Shown one piece after another: positions 16,982 to 25,956 of a DNA stretch of 49,091 nucleotides (positions are counted from its first letter, which is position 1; each line of letters starts with the position of its first letter). A model generated the notes under the pieces. That model did no database searches. It was given only the letters and a program-made list of their open reading frames with translations, and was not told the origin of the DNA. Both the position numbers and the translations under genes were made by a program. Origin of the DNA: Nitrospinota bacterium. Lineage in GTDB: Bacteria; UBA8248. Location: positions 1-49,091 of the forward strand of contig JAPOYD010000012.1 in NCBI GenBank assembly GCA_026706735.1. Direction: 5' to 3'.

Positions 16982-18133
16982 ATGAAGCAACTCTCCGTAC
17001 CGGCGCGCATCTCGGGCATCAAGCCCTTCCTCGTGATGGACATCATGGAGCACGCTCATCAACTGGAGGCGCAGGGCCGCGAGGTGATCCACTTGGAAGT
17101 AGGAGAGCCCGATTTCGACACGCCCGAGGTCGTCACCCGCGCCGCCGAGAGCGCCCTGCGCGCCGGCCACACCCACTATACGGCAGCGTTGGGCATTCCC
17201 GAGCTGCGCGAGGCGATCGCGGATTTTTACAACAATAAATATGGCGTATCCATAACACCCGAGCGCGTGGTGGTGACGAACGGCACGAGTCCGGGCCTGT
17301 TGATGCTCTTCTCCGTTCTCGTGGATGCGGGCGATGAAATCATCATTTCAGACCCCCACTACGCCTGCTACCCGGCATTCATCCTCTCCGCCTGCGGGAA
17401 ACCGGTGCGGGTGCCCACCCATGCGGAGCACGGCTTCTCGCTCGAGGCAGAGGCCGTTCGCAATTTCATCACCCCTGAAACCAGGGCCATCCTCATCAAC
17501 TCGCCGTCCAATCCCACGGGCGCGGCGCTCTCACGCCAGGATATGGCGGCGCTCGCCGAACTGGGAAAGCCCATCATTTCGGACGAGATATACCACGGAC
17601 TCAGCTACGAGGATGAGGAATACACGGCCCTTCATTTTACGGAGGATTGTTTCGTCATCAACGGTTTTTCAAAGTATTTCGCCATGACGGGCTGGCGGGT
17701 CGGCTATCTCATCGTGCCCCCCGATTACGTCCGCCCGCTGGAGATACTGCAGCAAAACTATTTCGTCTCGCCCAATTCCTTCGTCCAGCACGCGGCGATC
17801 GCCGCCCTGAAAGAAGGCTTGCCCGAAGCGGAGCGCATGCGCGGGATTTATGACGAAAGACGCAAGATCATGCTCGCGCGCCTCGAGGATATCGGCCTCA
17901 AAATGCGCCACGAACCAACGGGCGCATTCTACGCCTTCGCCGATGCGCGCGCCTATGGCGAGGACAGCCTGGAACTGGCCAAAGAAATACTCGAGGCCAC
18001 CGGCGTGGCCGTAGCGCCGGGAGCGGATTTCGGCCCCGGGGGGGAAGGGTTCCTGCGGTTCTCTTATTGCAACTCGATCGAAAACATCGAAACCGGCCTC
18101 GAAAAAGTGGGAGCGTTTCTGAGGGAGAGATAA
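16982..18133 (+). CDS. Class I/II pyridoxal-phosphate aminotransferase
   Basis: A 383-residue fold-type I aminotransferase. The ATG at 16982 is preferred over 16967 because GAAAGG then lies at normal spacing. PLP-binding residues, numbered from the 16982 start, are N177 (SNPTG), D201 and Y204 (SDEIYHGL), the Schiff-base lysine K231 (GFSKYFAMTGWRVG), R239, and the substrate-carboxylate arginine in FLRFSYCNS near the C-terminus. The subgroup resembles aspartate/aromatic or alanine-type aminotransferases, but the amino donor and acceptor are not determined. It is divergent from ihfA and appears monocistronic. Confidence 0.9.
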   Translation: MKQLSVPARISGIKPFLVMDIMEHAHQLEAQGREVIHLEVGEPDFDTPEVVTRAAESALRAGHTHYTAALGIPELREAIADFYNNKYGVSITPERVVVTNGTSPGLLMLFSVLVDAGDEIIISDPHYACYPAFILSACGKPVRVPTHAEHGFSLEAEAVRNFITPETRAILINSPSNPTGAALSRQDMAALAELGKPIISDEIYHGLSYEDEEYTALHFTEDCFVINGFSKYFAMTGWRVGYLIVPPDYVRPLEILQQNYFVSPNSFVQHAAIAALKEGLPEAERMRGIYDERRKIMLARLEDIGLKMRHEPTGAFYAFADARAYGEDSLELAKEILEATGVAVAPGADFGPGGEGFLRFSYCNSIENIETGLEKVGAFLRER

Positions 18134-18163
18134 AAAACCGCCGCCCAGTGGACCGGGCAGCGG
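18132..18163 (-). terminator. Rho-independent terminator after rpoZ
   Basis: On the minus strand CCGCTGCCC, an eight-base loop and GGGCGGCGG pair (one G-U) and are followed by six T residues (18137-18132). It lies 24 bases past the rpoZ stop and overlaps the end of the convergent aminotransferase gene. Confidence 0.8.
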
Positions 18164-18186
18164 CCGGCGTGCGATTTCAAGCGAAA

Positions 18187-18462
18187 CTACGCCTCGTCGT
18201 CGAACCCGACATCCATGAATCCCTGGTCTATATCGGTCAAATCCAGGGCCGACGCGGTCTTTCGCCACTCCAGTTTTTCTTCGATGATTTCGCGAAACAC
18301 GATCTCTTCGGGCGTCTCATGGGACTGTGAGGGAACCAGAGGCTCCGCACCCCGCCTGAGCTGGGCCACCCGCTTGGCGAGAAGCACCGAAAGCAGAAAG
18401 CGATTCTTCACGACACCTAGCGCTTCTTCGAACATCTCGTCATATGACGTCGACACGGCCAT
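18187..18462 (-). CDS. rpoZ: RNA polymerase omega subunit
   Basis: A 91-residue protein with the omega core pattern: VVKNRFLLSVLLAKRVAQL (17-35), RRGAEPLV (36-43) and TPEEIVFREIIEEKL (50-64). Omega helps fold and latch the beta-prime subunit and, in many bacteria, contributes to (p)ppGpp sensing. GGGGGA lies upstream of the ATG. It is the last gene of the proteostasis run, 78 bases after the DUF1844 gene, and is followed by a strong terminator. The acidic C-terminal tail (LTDIDQGFMDVGFDDEA) is lineage-specific. Confidence 0.85.
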   Translation of the reverse strand: MAVSTSYDEMFEEALGVVKNRFLLSVLLAKRVAQLRRGAEPLVPSQSHETPEEIVFREIIEEKLEWRKTASALDLTDIDQGFMDVGFDDEA

Positions 18463-18540
18463 ATATTCCCCCGCATGAGGTAAAAAAAAGATGATCGGGT
18501 ATGACGCGCATCAAACCGGCGCCTCGCCGATCCTTCGGAC

Positions 18541-19068
18541 CTACCCGAACCCTACTTCCCGAACATATATCATTTGCAAATCGGAGTGAACCTGATTCAG
18601 AAGTTGCTCCTCCTCCGGAGAAAGATTGCCTTCCGTCTTCTCCTTGAGGGCGGCGAACAAATCCACGAAAATTTTTGAACTTCGCGGGTCCGCCGCTCCG
18701 ATGCGCTCACCCGTCTGCGGATGAATGCCCATCGCCGCCAAGGCGTTTTGCTGGACGATGGCGATGAGCATCTCGAAACTCTTGTCTTCCTCCTCGTCCT
18801 CGTCCCCCTCATCGTCCGGAGGCTGCGCTCTTTCCTCGGCTTGCGGATGCGGAACCTCCGGGGGCGGAGCCTGCTCTGGTTCCATCACCTCGTCGGGACC
18901 GGACGAAACCGCGCCGGTTTGCGGACTTATCTCTTCATCCGCCGCATCCGGTGAGAGCAACTGCCCTTCATCTCCCGAAGCAGGCGATTCTTCATCCTCG
19001 TATCCCCTCACGGAGAATCTCCGGTCGGATATCTTGAATCCCTTGTTTTCTGCGTTTTCCTCTTCCAT
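18541..19068 (-). CDS. DUF1844 domain protein with long acidic N-terminal region
   Basis: A 175-residue protein. The C-terminal third (about 96-175: SFEMLIAIVQQNALAAMG, SSKIFVDLFAALKEKTEGNLS, EEQLLNQVHSDLQMIYV) matches the DUF1844 pattern, a family of unknown function common in Deltaproteobacteria, Acidobacteria and Planctomycetes. The first 95 residues are low-complexity, rich in Glu, Asp and Pro, and look disordered. It lies between dnaJ and rpoZ with gaps of about 70-80 bases. No enzymatic motif is seen. Confidence 0.8.
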   Translation of the reverse strand: MEEENAENKGFKISDRRFSVRGYEDEESPASGDEGQLLSPDAADEEISPQTGAVSSGPDEVMEPEQAPPPEVPHPQAEERAQPPDDEGDEDEEEDKSFEMLIAIVQQNALAAMGIHPQTGERIGAADPRSSKIFVDLFAALKEKTEGNLSPEEEQLLNQVHSDLQMIYVREVGFG

Positions 19069-19138
19069 CGCTTACCCTCCGGCGCCGAGTGCCGGGGCTA
19101 TCTGACCCCGCCTCTTCTCGTTTCGCCCGAATGCGCGC

Positions 19139-20287
19139 CTATCCCCAAAGAGAACTCAACTTGCCTAGAATGCCCTTTTTCCCGGCGCCATTTTCCTCGG
19201 CTCTACCGGCCCCGTTTTTCTCCGCTTTTTCACGCTCGATCTCCGACAATTCGCCAAAGAGCCTCTCCTCGTCCGCCGTCAGTTTCGTCGGCGTCTGGAC
19301 GTGAACCAGGAACATATGATCACCGCGCCCTCTCCTGCCGAGGCGCTGGAATCCCTCGCCCCTCAGCCTGAGAACGTCCGAGGATTGCACCCCTTTGGGT
19401 ATCTCGAGTTCGGATTCCCCGTAAAGCGTCCTCACCTTCACCGTATCGCCCAGCGCGGCTTGTGAGAACGTAACGTACACCTCGCTCGCCACGTCCGCCC
19501 CGTTGCGCTCGAATTCCTCATGCGCGAGCAGGGAGACGACGACGAACAAATCCCCCGCCGGCCCTCCTTTGGCGCCCCCCTCTCCTTCTTCGCGAAGGCG
19601 CAGCCTGGCGCCCTCGTCCACGCCGGGGGGAATCTTCACCTTCATCTTCCTCTGTTCCAGGCGGCGTCCGGCCCCACTGCACTCCGCGCAATGAGCGGTG
19701 ATTTGACTGCCCGCGCCGCCGCAATCCGAGCAGGTGGTGGAAAAGGTCATGAAGCCCTGGCGGTAGGACATCTGGCCGCTGCCGCGGCAGGACGGGCACT
19801 CGCGAATCGCATCGGGCGACTCGGCCCCGCTTCCGCCGCAATAGACGCATTCCGTAGGCCGCTCGAATTCGATTTCGCGCTCGATGCCGGAAGCCGCCTC
19901 CTCGAACGTCATCTCCAGTTCGTAGGCGAGGTCCCGGCCCTTTTGCGGCCCGTCGCGGCGAGCGCGAGAACCTGCGAACACGCCGCCGAACAAATCCCCG
20001 AAAATATCCCCGAACGAGGAGAAGATATCGTCGAAACTCGAAAACCCTTGATGCCCCATTCCCCGAAGCCCGTCGTGGCCGAAGCGGTCATACGCGCTCC
20101 TCTTCTCGGGCTCGCTCAACACCTGATAGGCCTCGGAGGCTTCCTTGAACAACTCCTCGGCCTGCGCATCGCCCGGGTTGCGGTCCGGATGATGCTTCAT
20201 CGCCAGCGTGCGATACGCCTTCTTGATGTCGGCGTCGCTCGCATCACGGCCTACGCCCAGCACTTCGTAGTAATCACGCTTGCTCAT
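19139..20287 (-). CDS. dnaJ: Chaperone protein DnaJ (type I Hsp40)
   Basis: A 382-residue protein with the complete type I layout: J-domain with HPD at 33-35, a Gly/Phe-rich linker (70-115), and a zinc-binding region with four CxxCxGxG repeats (C147/C150, C164/C167, C186/C189, C200/C203). The C-terminal substrate-binding domains follow. DnaJ delivers unfolded clients to DnaK and stimulates its ATPase. The gene lies downstream of grpE by 78 bases. A second J-protein, without zinc finger, is encoded at 22790. Confidence 0.97.
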   Translation of the reverse strand: MSKRDYYEVLGVGRDASDADIKKAYRTLAMKHHPDRNPGDAQAEELFKEASEAYQVLSEPEKRSAYDRFGHDGLRGMGHQGFSSFDDIFSSFGDIFGDLFGGVFAGSRARRDGPQKGRDLAYELEMTFEEAASGIEREIEFERPTECVYCGGSGAESPDAIRECPSCRGSGQMSYRQGFMTFSTTCSDCGGAGSQITAHCAECSGAGRRLEQRKMKVKIPPGVDEGARLRLREEGEGGAKGGPAGDLFVVVSLLAHEEFERNGADVASEVYVTFSQAALGDTVKVRTLYGESELEIPKGVQSSDVLRLRGEGFQRLGRRGRGDHMFLVHVQTPTKLTADEERLFGELSEIEREKAEKNGAGRAEENGAGKKGILGKLSSLWG

Positions 20288-20365
20288 GCTTTCCTTTCAT
20301 CCCGAAAATCGAAAAACACGCGAAGATACTATGGGCACGCATCCGGTTCAAGGGCGCGACACCGG

Positions 20366-21064
20366 CTATTCGCCCGCATACTTGCCCACCGAGACGCGCG
20401 CGGGCCTCAAGACCGCGTCGCCCAGCCTGTAGCCGCAAGCCAGTTCCTCCACCACCAGGCCGTCCTGCGCCTCATCGTCTACCTCGACCATGCGCACCGC
20501 CTCGTGCTCCTCGGGGTTGAAGGCGGCGCCCATCGCCGAGAGCGGCTCCACCCCCAGATTCGAGAGTTCCTGAAAGAACCGGCCCTGAATCATCCGGACC
20601 CCCTGCACCAGGGTATCCAGCGCGCTGCCCTCTTCCCCCTGAGAGATTCCGCTATCCACGGCCGCCGTGGCGCGCGCCAGATCATCGGCGATGCCCAGAA
20701 AGCCCGAAACCGCCTGTTTTTTCACCTCCTGGGTCCTGCGCTCCATCTCGCGCTCCTGGCGCGCCCTGAAGTCGGCCGTATCCTTGTCGATTTTCTCGAC
20801 ATATTCCTTGAACTTCTCCTCGGCGGCGGCGACCTTCGCCTGGAGCTGCTCCACGTAGGCGGGCACGCGCGGGGTTTCTTCGGCTTCTTCGGCGCTTTCC
20901 TCACTCACCTCGCCGTCTTCGCGGATGCGCCGCCTGTCCACGACGCGCGGCTTCACCTTGGCTTCCTCTTCCGCGTCCGCCGCTTCTACCGGCTCATCGC
21001 TAGCGGCTTCGGCCTTTACGCCATCGCCGTTATCCGTCCCTACACCTGCATCTTTCGCTTTCAT
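20366..21064 (-). CDS. grpE: Nucleotide exchange factor GrpE
   Basis: A 232-residue protein. The first 75 residues are acidic and probably disordered. A long coiled coil follows (about 78-125), then the compact beta domain with SGFLGIADDL, GVRMIQGRFFQELSNLGVEPL and the signature FNPEEHEAV near residue 185. GrpE releases ADP from DnaK. The N-terminal extension makes it longer than the typical 190-200 residues. It lies between htpX (21 bases upstream) and dnaJ, probably in one transcript. Confidence 0.95.
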   Translation of the reverse strand: MKAKDAGVGTDNGDGVKAEAASDEPVEAADAEEEAKVKPRVVDRRRIREDGEVSEESAEEAEETPRVPAYVEQLQAKVAAAEEKFKEYVEKIDKDTADFRARQEREMERRTQEVKKQAVSGFLGIADDLARATAAVDSGISQGEEGSALDTLVQGVRMIQGRFFQELSNLGVEPLSAMGAAFNPEEHEAVRMVEVDDEAQDGLVVEELACGYRLGDAVLRPARVSVGKYAGE

Positions 21065-21085
21065 GAAAACCCTTCCTCCCGGTTC

Positions 21086-21946
21086 CTAGTATCTCATTTC
21101 CATCAGCCGCCGGATCCTCTCCTCCATCGGCGGGTGCGTGCTGAAAAGATTCGCCATTCCACCGCCCGAGAGCGGATTGACGATATACATGTGGGCCGTC
21201 GCCTCGCTCGCGCAGTGGAGCTCCTCGCGGTGGGCGGCCTCGTCCAGTCGATGCAGAGCGTTCGCAAGACCTACCGGCGTGCCCGCGATCTGCGCGCCTG
21301 TGGCGTCGGCGAGGTACTCGCGCGACCGGCTCACCGCCATCTGGAGCAGCGTCGCCGCAATGGGCGCCACGATGGCGGCGACGATGATGCCCAGCAGGCC
21401 GCCGCCACCGCCCTCCTCGTCGTCGTCCCTGCCGTAGGCGCCGAAAAACGCGGCGAACTGCGCCATCTGCGCGAGATACATGATAGCGCCCGCCAGGGAG
21501 GCGGCGATGGTGCTCAGAAGAATGTCGCGGTTCTTGATGTGGGCGAGTTCGTGCGCGGCCACGCCTTCGAGTTCCTCGCGGTTGAGGTCGTGCAGAATCC
21601 CCTCGGTGAAGGCGACGGCGGCGTTCTCGGGGTTCCTGCCCGTGGCGAATGCGTTCGGCGCATCCTCGGGAATGACGTAGACACGCGGCATGGGCAGGTT
21701 CGCACGCCTCGCCAGGTCCGCCACCATGCCGTAGAGCTCGGGCGCATGTTCGGGAAGCACCTCGCTCGCACCCGTGCTGGCGAGAACGATTTTGTCCGAA
21801 TACCAGTAGCTGTAGCCGTTGATGCCCACCGCGAGCACCAGGGCGATGACCAGCCCGGTCGTTCCGCCGAGCAGATTGCCGATAAGCAGAATCAAACCCG
21901 TCAACAAACCGAGCAGCAAAAAGGACTTGATGGAATTCGTGCTCAC
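21086..21946 (-). CDS. htpX: Membrane zinc metalloprotease HtpX
   Basis: A 286-residue M48-family protease. Two N-terminal membrane helices (about 8-28 and 30-49) precede the zinc site H132-E-x-x-H136 (AAHELAH), and a third ligand glutamate lies in [13 protein letters not shown]. Two further hydrophobic segments are around 145-165 and 180-200, with an acidic, glycine-rich loop between them. HtpX degrades misfolded membrane proteins with the active site facing the cytoplasm. Its start overlaps the end of hspR by four bases, so it is likely under heat-shock control. Confidence 0.96.
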   Translation of the reverse strand: MSTNSIKSFLLLGLLTGLILLIGNLLGGTTGLVIALVLAVGINGYSYWYSDKIVLASTGASEVLPEHAPELYGMVADLARRANLPMPRVYVIPEDAPNAFATGRNPENAAVAFTEGILHDLNREELEGVAAHELAHIKNRDILLSTIAASLAGAIMYLAQMAQFAAFFGAYGRDDDEEGGGGGLLGIIVAAIVAPIAATLLQMAVSRSREYLADATGAQIAGTPVGLANALHRLDEAAHREELHCASEATAHMYIVNPLSGGGMANLFSTHPPMEERIRRLMEMRY

Positions 21947-22350
21947 AACCGCCTCCTCCTGACATGCACGAGTTTGGCGGCAACCGAAGGTATCATGGCC
22001 TGCATCTCGGGCGTCGCGTTGCTCATCTGCTCGCGCAAATCCTCGAACGCCCGGCTCTCGATCAACTCCTCGAGTTCGCCCAGACGCTCGAGCGCGCGCA
22101 TCAGCTTCTGGCGAAGCTCGATAATGACCTGCACGCCCGCCAGGTTCACGCCCATGTCCCGCGTGAGCGCCATGATGACTTCGAGTTGATCGATATCTTC
22201 TTCGGAGTAATAGCGCGTCCCGCCCTCGCTGCGACCAGGCTCGATGAGACCCTGACGCTCATACATCCTGAGCGTCTGCTGGTGAATCTCGAACATCTCG
22301 GCCACCGCGCTGATGGTGTAGCGCCCGTCTCTCACGCCTCTACGCGCCAT
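21943..22350 (-). CDS. hspR: MerR-family heat-shock repressor HspR
   Basis: A 135-residue protein. The N-terminal winged helix-turn-helix ([20 protein letters not shown], 11-30; [23 protein letters not shown]) is characteristic of HspR, which represses dnaK-type operons and uses DnaK as co-repressor. A coiled-coil region (about 75-105) and a basic C-terminus (HVRRRRL) follow. It opens the hspR-htpX-grpE-dnaJ run and overlaps htpX by four bases. Its usual operator (CTTGAGT-N7-ACTCAAG) was not found upstream of any gene here, so the targets within this window remain unproven. Confidence 0.88.
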   Translation of the reverse strand: MARRGVRDGRYTISAVAEMFEIHQQTLRMYERQGLIEPGRSEGGTRYYSEEDIDQLEVIMALTRDMGVNLAGVQVIIELRQKLMRALERLGELEELIESRAFEDLREQMSNATPEMQAMIPSVAAKLVHVRRRRL

Positions 22351-22437
22351 TGTCCTCTCCCGCCCTTATCGACATCCTTCGTCCGCTCCCGCCTGGGGGG
22401 TCTTAAAAACCCCTCCTCGCTCGAAATCGACCACTGT

Positions 22438-22578
22438 CGTCATTCCGGCGAATGCCGGAATCCAGAACCGACCCAAAAGCCGGAGTTCGTGAAACATGGC
22501 CACCTACGCCGGATTGCGGCATTTCTGCATACCTTCCATCCGAGTCCGCTCTGGATTCCGGCATTCGCCGGAATGACG
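22438..22578. repeat. MITE-like element with perfect 28-bp terminal inverted repeats, copy 2
   Basis: Arms 22438-22465 and 22551-22578 are perfect reverse complements and differ from copy 1 (3989-4127) by the same single base in both arms (CGAATG in place of CGCATG). The internal 85 bases show no obvious similarity to copy 1 and no coding capacity. Confidence 0.85.
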
Positions 22579-22597
22579 GCGGAAGGCAACCCCGGAA

Positions 22598-22617
22598 GGA
22601 CAGGTCGCGACCTGTCC
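22598..22617. repeat. Perfect 20-bp palindrome, second copy
   Basis: GGACAGGTCGCGACCTGTCC, identical to the sequence at 8301-8320, and in both places followed by CTAC. A short REP-type unit. Confidence 0.85.
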
Positions 22618-22789
22618 CTACGGTCGCTATGCCAAGGAGGCGTCAGGACCCCATAGCTGCGGCCTGGCCCTTTCGCGCCGCGCCACCCTCGAACGGGCTG
22701 CATATATGTCTGACCTACAAAACCACCCCTCCAACCTCCCTTGCCACCAGGGCCTTTTTCAACAACCCCGCATCCGTATCCCTCCACCG

Positions 22790-23743
22790 CTACATGCTCA
22801 CGCCCGTCATGTTCGCCCGCGGCGACGTGGGGTTGCGCCGCTCTAACTCGCGGACGATCTCCCTGCTTTCCTCATCCATCTTCTCCGGCAACAAGACCTG
22901 GACCCTGACGAACAAATCACCCTTGCCGGAGGCCTTGAGCTTAGGCGCCCCCTTGCCCGGAAGCCTAAAAACCTGGCCGTTCTGCGTCGAGGGGGGAATC
23001 GTCATCTTCGTCACCCCCTCGAAGGTGTTGATCTCCACGCGCGCGCCCAGAAGCGCCTCGCCGAGACTGACGGGAAGTTCGAGATACAGATTATCCCCTT
23101 TTCGCTCGAAGAAGGGGTGTTCGCGCACCTTTGTGACGATGAAGAGGTCCCCCTGCGGCCCCCCGTTCAGGGAGGCTTCTCCCTTGCCCGCCAGACGGAT
23201 GCGCGAGCCGTTCGAGACGCCGGGCGGTATTTTCACCTGAATGCGCTCCGTCGTGTGCTGGATTTTTCCGTTTTCGTTCGTTGTCTTGGGTACGGTGATG
23301 GTGGTGTTGAGCCCCTTCAGGGAATCGTCGAAACCAATCTCCATCGAGTAGTTCACGTCCTGGCCCCGCCGGGGGGCCTGGGGCTGCGCGTGGAAGCCGC
23401 CGCGCGCAGCACCACCGCGCGCGCCGCCGAAAATTCCGCCGAAAATATCGCCCAAGCCGAATTCGCGCAGAATGTCTTCCATGCCGGGGGGCGCGCCTTC
23501 GCCCCAGGGGCTGCCCCCGCCGAAGGCGGCATGCCCCATCGCGTCATACTTTTTGCGCTTCTCCGCGTCCGAGAGGACGGCGTACGCCTCGCTGATCTCC
23601 TTGAAGCGCTCCTCCGCTTTCGCATCCCCCGGGTTGACGTCGGGGTGATACTGGCGCGCCAGCTTCTTGAAAACGCGCTTCAGCTCCGCTTCCGAGGCGC
23701 TCCGGTCGATTCCCAGCACCTCGTAATAATCACGCTTGGCCAT
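22790..23743 (-). CDS. DnaJ-class co-chaperone without zinc finger (CbpA-like, type II Hsp40)
   Basis: A 317-residue protein with an N-terminal J-domain (YEVLGIDRSASEAELKRVF, HPD at 33-35), a Gly/Phe-rich region (about 70-120) and directly the C-terminal beta domains (VNYSMEIGFDDSLKG, IPPGVSNGSRIRLAGKG, GDLFVRVQVLLPEKM). The cysteine-rich region of DnaJ is absent, as in CbpA. It probably works with the DnaK encoded 24 bases upstream in the same transcript, as an alternative J-protein to the DnaJ at 19139. Confidence 0.9.
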   Translation of the reverse strand: MAKRDYYEVLGIDRSASEAELKRVFKKLARQYHPDVNPGDAKAEERFKEISEAYAVLSDAEKRKKYDAMGHAAFGGGSPWGEGAPPGMEDILREFGLGDIFGGIFGGARGGAARGGFHAQPQAPRRGQDVNYSMEIGFDDSLKGLNTTITVPKTTNENGKIQHTTERIQVKIPPGVSNGSRIRLAGKGEASLNGGPQGDLFIVTKVREHPFFERKGDNLYLELPVSLGEALLGARVEINTFEGVTKMTIPPSTQNGQVFRLPGKGAPKLKASGKGDLFVRVQVLLPEKMDEESREIVRELERRNPTSPRANMTGVSM

Positions 23744-23767
23744 ACCATCCTCATCCGGGCAGGACGC

Positions 23768-25687
23768 TCAGGGCTTGTCCTTGTCCACTTCCTCGAACTC
23801 CGCATCCACGACGTCACCCGCGGGCGCGCCGTTCTCCCCGCCGCCGGACTCAGGAGCCTCGGCAGCGGCGCCGCCGGCCTGACTCGCCTGTTCGTACATC
23901 GCCTGCGCGAGCTTGTGAGAGGCCGCCTCGAGTTTTTCCTGGGCTTCCTTGATTTCATCCACCGTCGCGTCCTCTTTCTCCAGAACCGCCCGGAGCGCGG
24001 CGATGGCGTCTTCTATCTCTTTCTTGTCCTCGGCCGAAACCTTCTCCTCGTTCTCCTTGAGCATCTTCTCCGTGCTGTACGCCATGCTGTCGGCCATGTT
24101 TCTCGCCTCGACGGCCTCGCGCCGCTTCTTGTCCTCCTCGGCGTGTTCATCCGCCTCGGACACCATGTTGTTGATCTCCTCCTCGGAGAGGCCGCTCGAA
24201 CTCGTGATGGTGATCGCCTGCTCCTTGCTGGTGCCCAGGTCCTTGGCGGAGACGTTCACGATGCCGTTGGCGTCGATGTCGAACGTCACCTCGATCTGGG
24301 GAACGCCACGTGGCGCAGGGGGAATGCCGACGAGATGGAACTTGCCCAGCGAGCGGTTGCCCGAGGCCATCTCGCGCTCGCCTTGGAGAACGTGCACCTC
24401 GACGGACGGCTGGTTGTCCGCAGCAGTCGAGAAGGTCTCGCTCTTCTTGACGGGTATCGTCGTGTTGCGCTCGATGAGCTTGGTGGACACGCCGCCCAGC
24501 GTCTCTATCCCTAAGGAAAGCGGGGTGACGTCCAAGAGCAGAACGTCCTTGACGTCTCCGGCGAGCACGCCGCCCTGCACGCCCGCGCCGACCGCCACGA
24601 CCTCGTCGGGATTCACGCCCTTGTGGGGCTCTTTTCCGAAAAATTTCTCCACCGTCTCCTGCACCAGCGGCATCCGCGTGGAGCCGCCAACCAGCACCAC
24701 TTCGTCGATGTCCCCGGGCTGGACCTTGGCGTCATCCAGCGCGCGCCGGCAGGGAGCCAGCGTCTTTTCGACAAGATCGCCGGTCAACTGCTCGAGCTTC
24801 GCGCGCGTGAGCTTCAGGTTCAGGTGCTTGGGACCCGAGGCGTCCGCCGTGATGAACGGCAGGTTGATCGTCGTCTCCATCGAACTCGAAAGCTCAATCT
24901 TCGCCTTTTCGGATTCCTCGCGCAGGCGCTGAAGCGCCATCGGGTCGCCCGAGATGTCGATGCCCTGATCCTTCTTGAACTCCTCGGCCATCCACTCGAT
25001 GATCCGGTGGTCGATGTTGTCGCCGCCCAGATGCGTATCGCCGTTCGTGGCCTTCACCTCGACCACGTTGTCCCCCACCTCGAGGATGGAGATGTCGAAC
25101 GTGCCGCCGCCGAAGTCATAGACCGCGATGGTCTGATCCGACTTCTTGTCGAGTCCGTAGGCGAGGGCGGCGGCCGTCGGCTCGTTGATGATGCGCTGGA
25201 CGTTCAAGCCGGCGATTTTCCCGGCGTCCTTCGTCGCCTGCCGCTGGCTGTCGTTGAAATACGCGGGCACCGTGATGACCGCCTCGCTCACCTTCTCGCC
25301 CAGGTAGTCCTCCGCGGCCTGTTTGAGCTTTTGCAGCACGCTCGCCGATATCTCGGGCGGGGCGTGCTCCTTGCCGTCGATCTTGATGCGCGCGTCGCCG
25401 CTGTCCGACTTCACGACCTCATACGGCACGATTTTGACTTCCTCGGGCACTTCGGCGAACCGCCTGCCCATGAAGCGTTTTGCCGAGTATATGGTCTTGG
25501 TCGGGTTGGTCACCGCCTGGCGCTTGGCCACGAGGCCGACGAGCTTCTCCTCATCGTCGGTGAACGCCACGACGCTGGGCGTCGTGCGGTTCCCCTCCTG
25601 GTTGGCGATGACCGTAGGCTGCCCACCCTCCATGACGGAGACGACCGAGTTGGTGGTGCCCAAATCAATTCCGATTACCTTCGACAT
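23768..25687 (-). CDS. dnaK: Chaperone protein DnaK (Hsp70)
   Basis: A 639-residue Hsp70. The ATG at 25687 is preferred over the TTG one codon upstream; AAGGAG lies eight bases before it. The nucleotide-binding domain shows GIDLGTTNS at the start, [14 protein letters not shown] and [10 protein letters not shown]. The substrate-binding domain begins around [15 protein letters not shown], and a helical lid and acidic tail ending EEVDKDKP follow. DnaK is also the expected co-repressor of HspR. A TATAAT box (minus strand, 25717-25722) lies about 30 bases upstream, but its -35 region is poor, so the promoter is only tentative. The cbpA-like gene follows 24 bases downstream. Confidence 0.98.
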   Translation of the reverse strand: MSKVIGIDLGTTNSVVSVMEGGQPTVIANQEGNRTTPSVVAFTDDEEKLVGLVAKRQAVTNPTKTIYSAKRFMGRRFAEVPEEVKIVPYEVVKSDSGDARIKIDGKEHAPPEISASVLQKLKQAAEDYLGEKVSEAVITVPAYFNDSQRQATKDAGKIAGLNVQRIINEPTAAALAYGLDKKSDQTIAVYDFGGGTFDISILEVGDNVVEVKATNGDTHLGGDNIDHRIIEWMAEEFKKDQGIDISGDPMALQRLREESEKAKIELSSSMETTINLPFITADASGPKHLNLKLTRAKLEQLTGDLVEKTLAPCRRALDDAKVQPGDIDEVVLVGGSTRMPLVQETVEKFFGKEPHKGVNPDEVVAVGAGVQGGVLAGDVKDVLLLDVTPLSLGIETLGGVSTKLIERNTTIPVKKSETFSTAADNQPSVEVHVLQGEREMASGNRSLGKFHLVGIPPAPRGVPQIEVTFDIDANGIVNVSAKDLGTSKEQAITITSSSGLSEEEINNMVSEADEHAEEDKKRREAVEARNMADSMAYSTEKMLKENEEKVSAEDKKEIEDAIAALRAVLEKEDATVDEIKEAQEKLEAASHKLAQAMYEQASQAGGAAAEAPESGGGENGAPAGDVVDAEFEEVDKDKP

Positions 25688-25956
25688 CAATCTTTCTCCT
25701 TATCATCCGAACAGGAATTATATATTTGAGTTGATGACTTCCTTGCCGATCGACTCATAGTTCCCTCTCCAAAACCACTCCCCATGCCTGATCTTTTTCA
25801 CTACCCCCTTGAGGGGGAAACCCCATAAAGGCAACCCTGTCAATAGGGGCTTTTTCAACAACCCCGTATGCGTGGGGCGCTACCGAGGAGGGAGCGGCCC
25901 CTACAAACCGAACCCTCCTTCCGCGGGTTATTCTACAAACCCGCATCAAAAAACAT
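25688..25956. repeat. Intergenic repeat cluster between clpB and dnaK
   Basis: This gap carries AACCACTCCCC (shared with the 14106 element), a CCCCC-TTGA-GGGGG hairpin (25804-25817) and a third copy of GGCTTTTTCAACAACCCCGT (from 25848). The dnaK leader occupies the low-coordinate end. Confidence 0.65.

Larger units (their letters stand above)
22351..22789. other. Intergenic region packed with repeats
   Basis: No supported gene is present in these 439 bases between hspR and the cbpA-like gene. They contain the second MITE-like element (22438-22578), a perfect palindrome (22598-22617), a CATATATGTCTGAC half-palindrome (22701-22714) and a copy of the TTTTTCAACAACCCCG repeat (from 22751). Confidence 0.75.

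Noticed and set aside
19520-22189. Long open frame (889 codons) opposite dnaJ, grpE and htpX
   Set aside because: Composition is Arg/His/Leu-rich without domain signals and it spans three well-supported genes and their gaps on the other strand. It is an antisense GC artefact.
25690-25760. HspR (HAIR) operator upstream of dnaK
   Set aside because: An ACTCAA half-site exists near 25725 (minus strand), but the partner half at N7 spacing does not match, so no operator is claimed.
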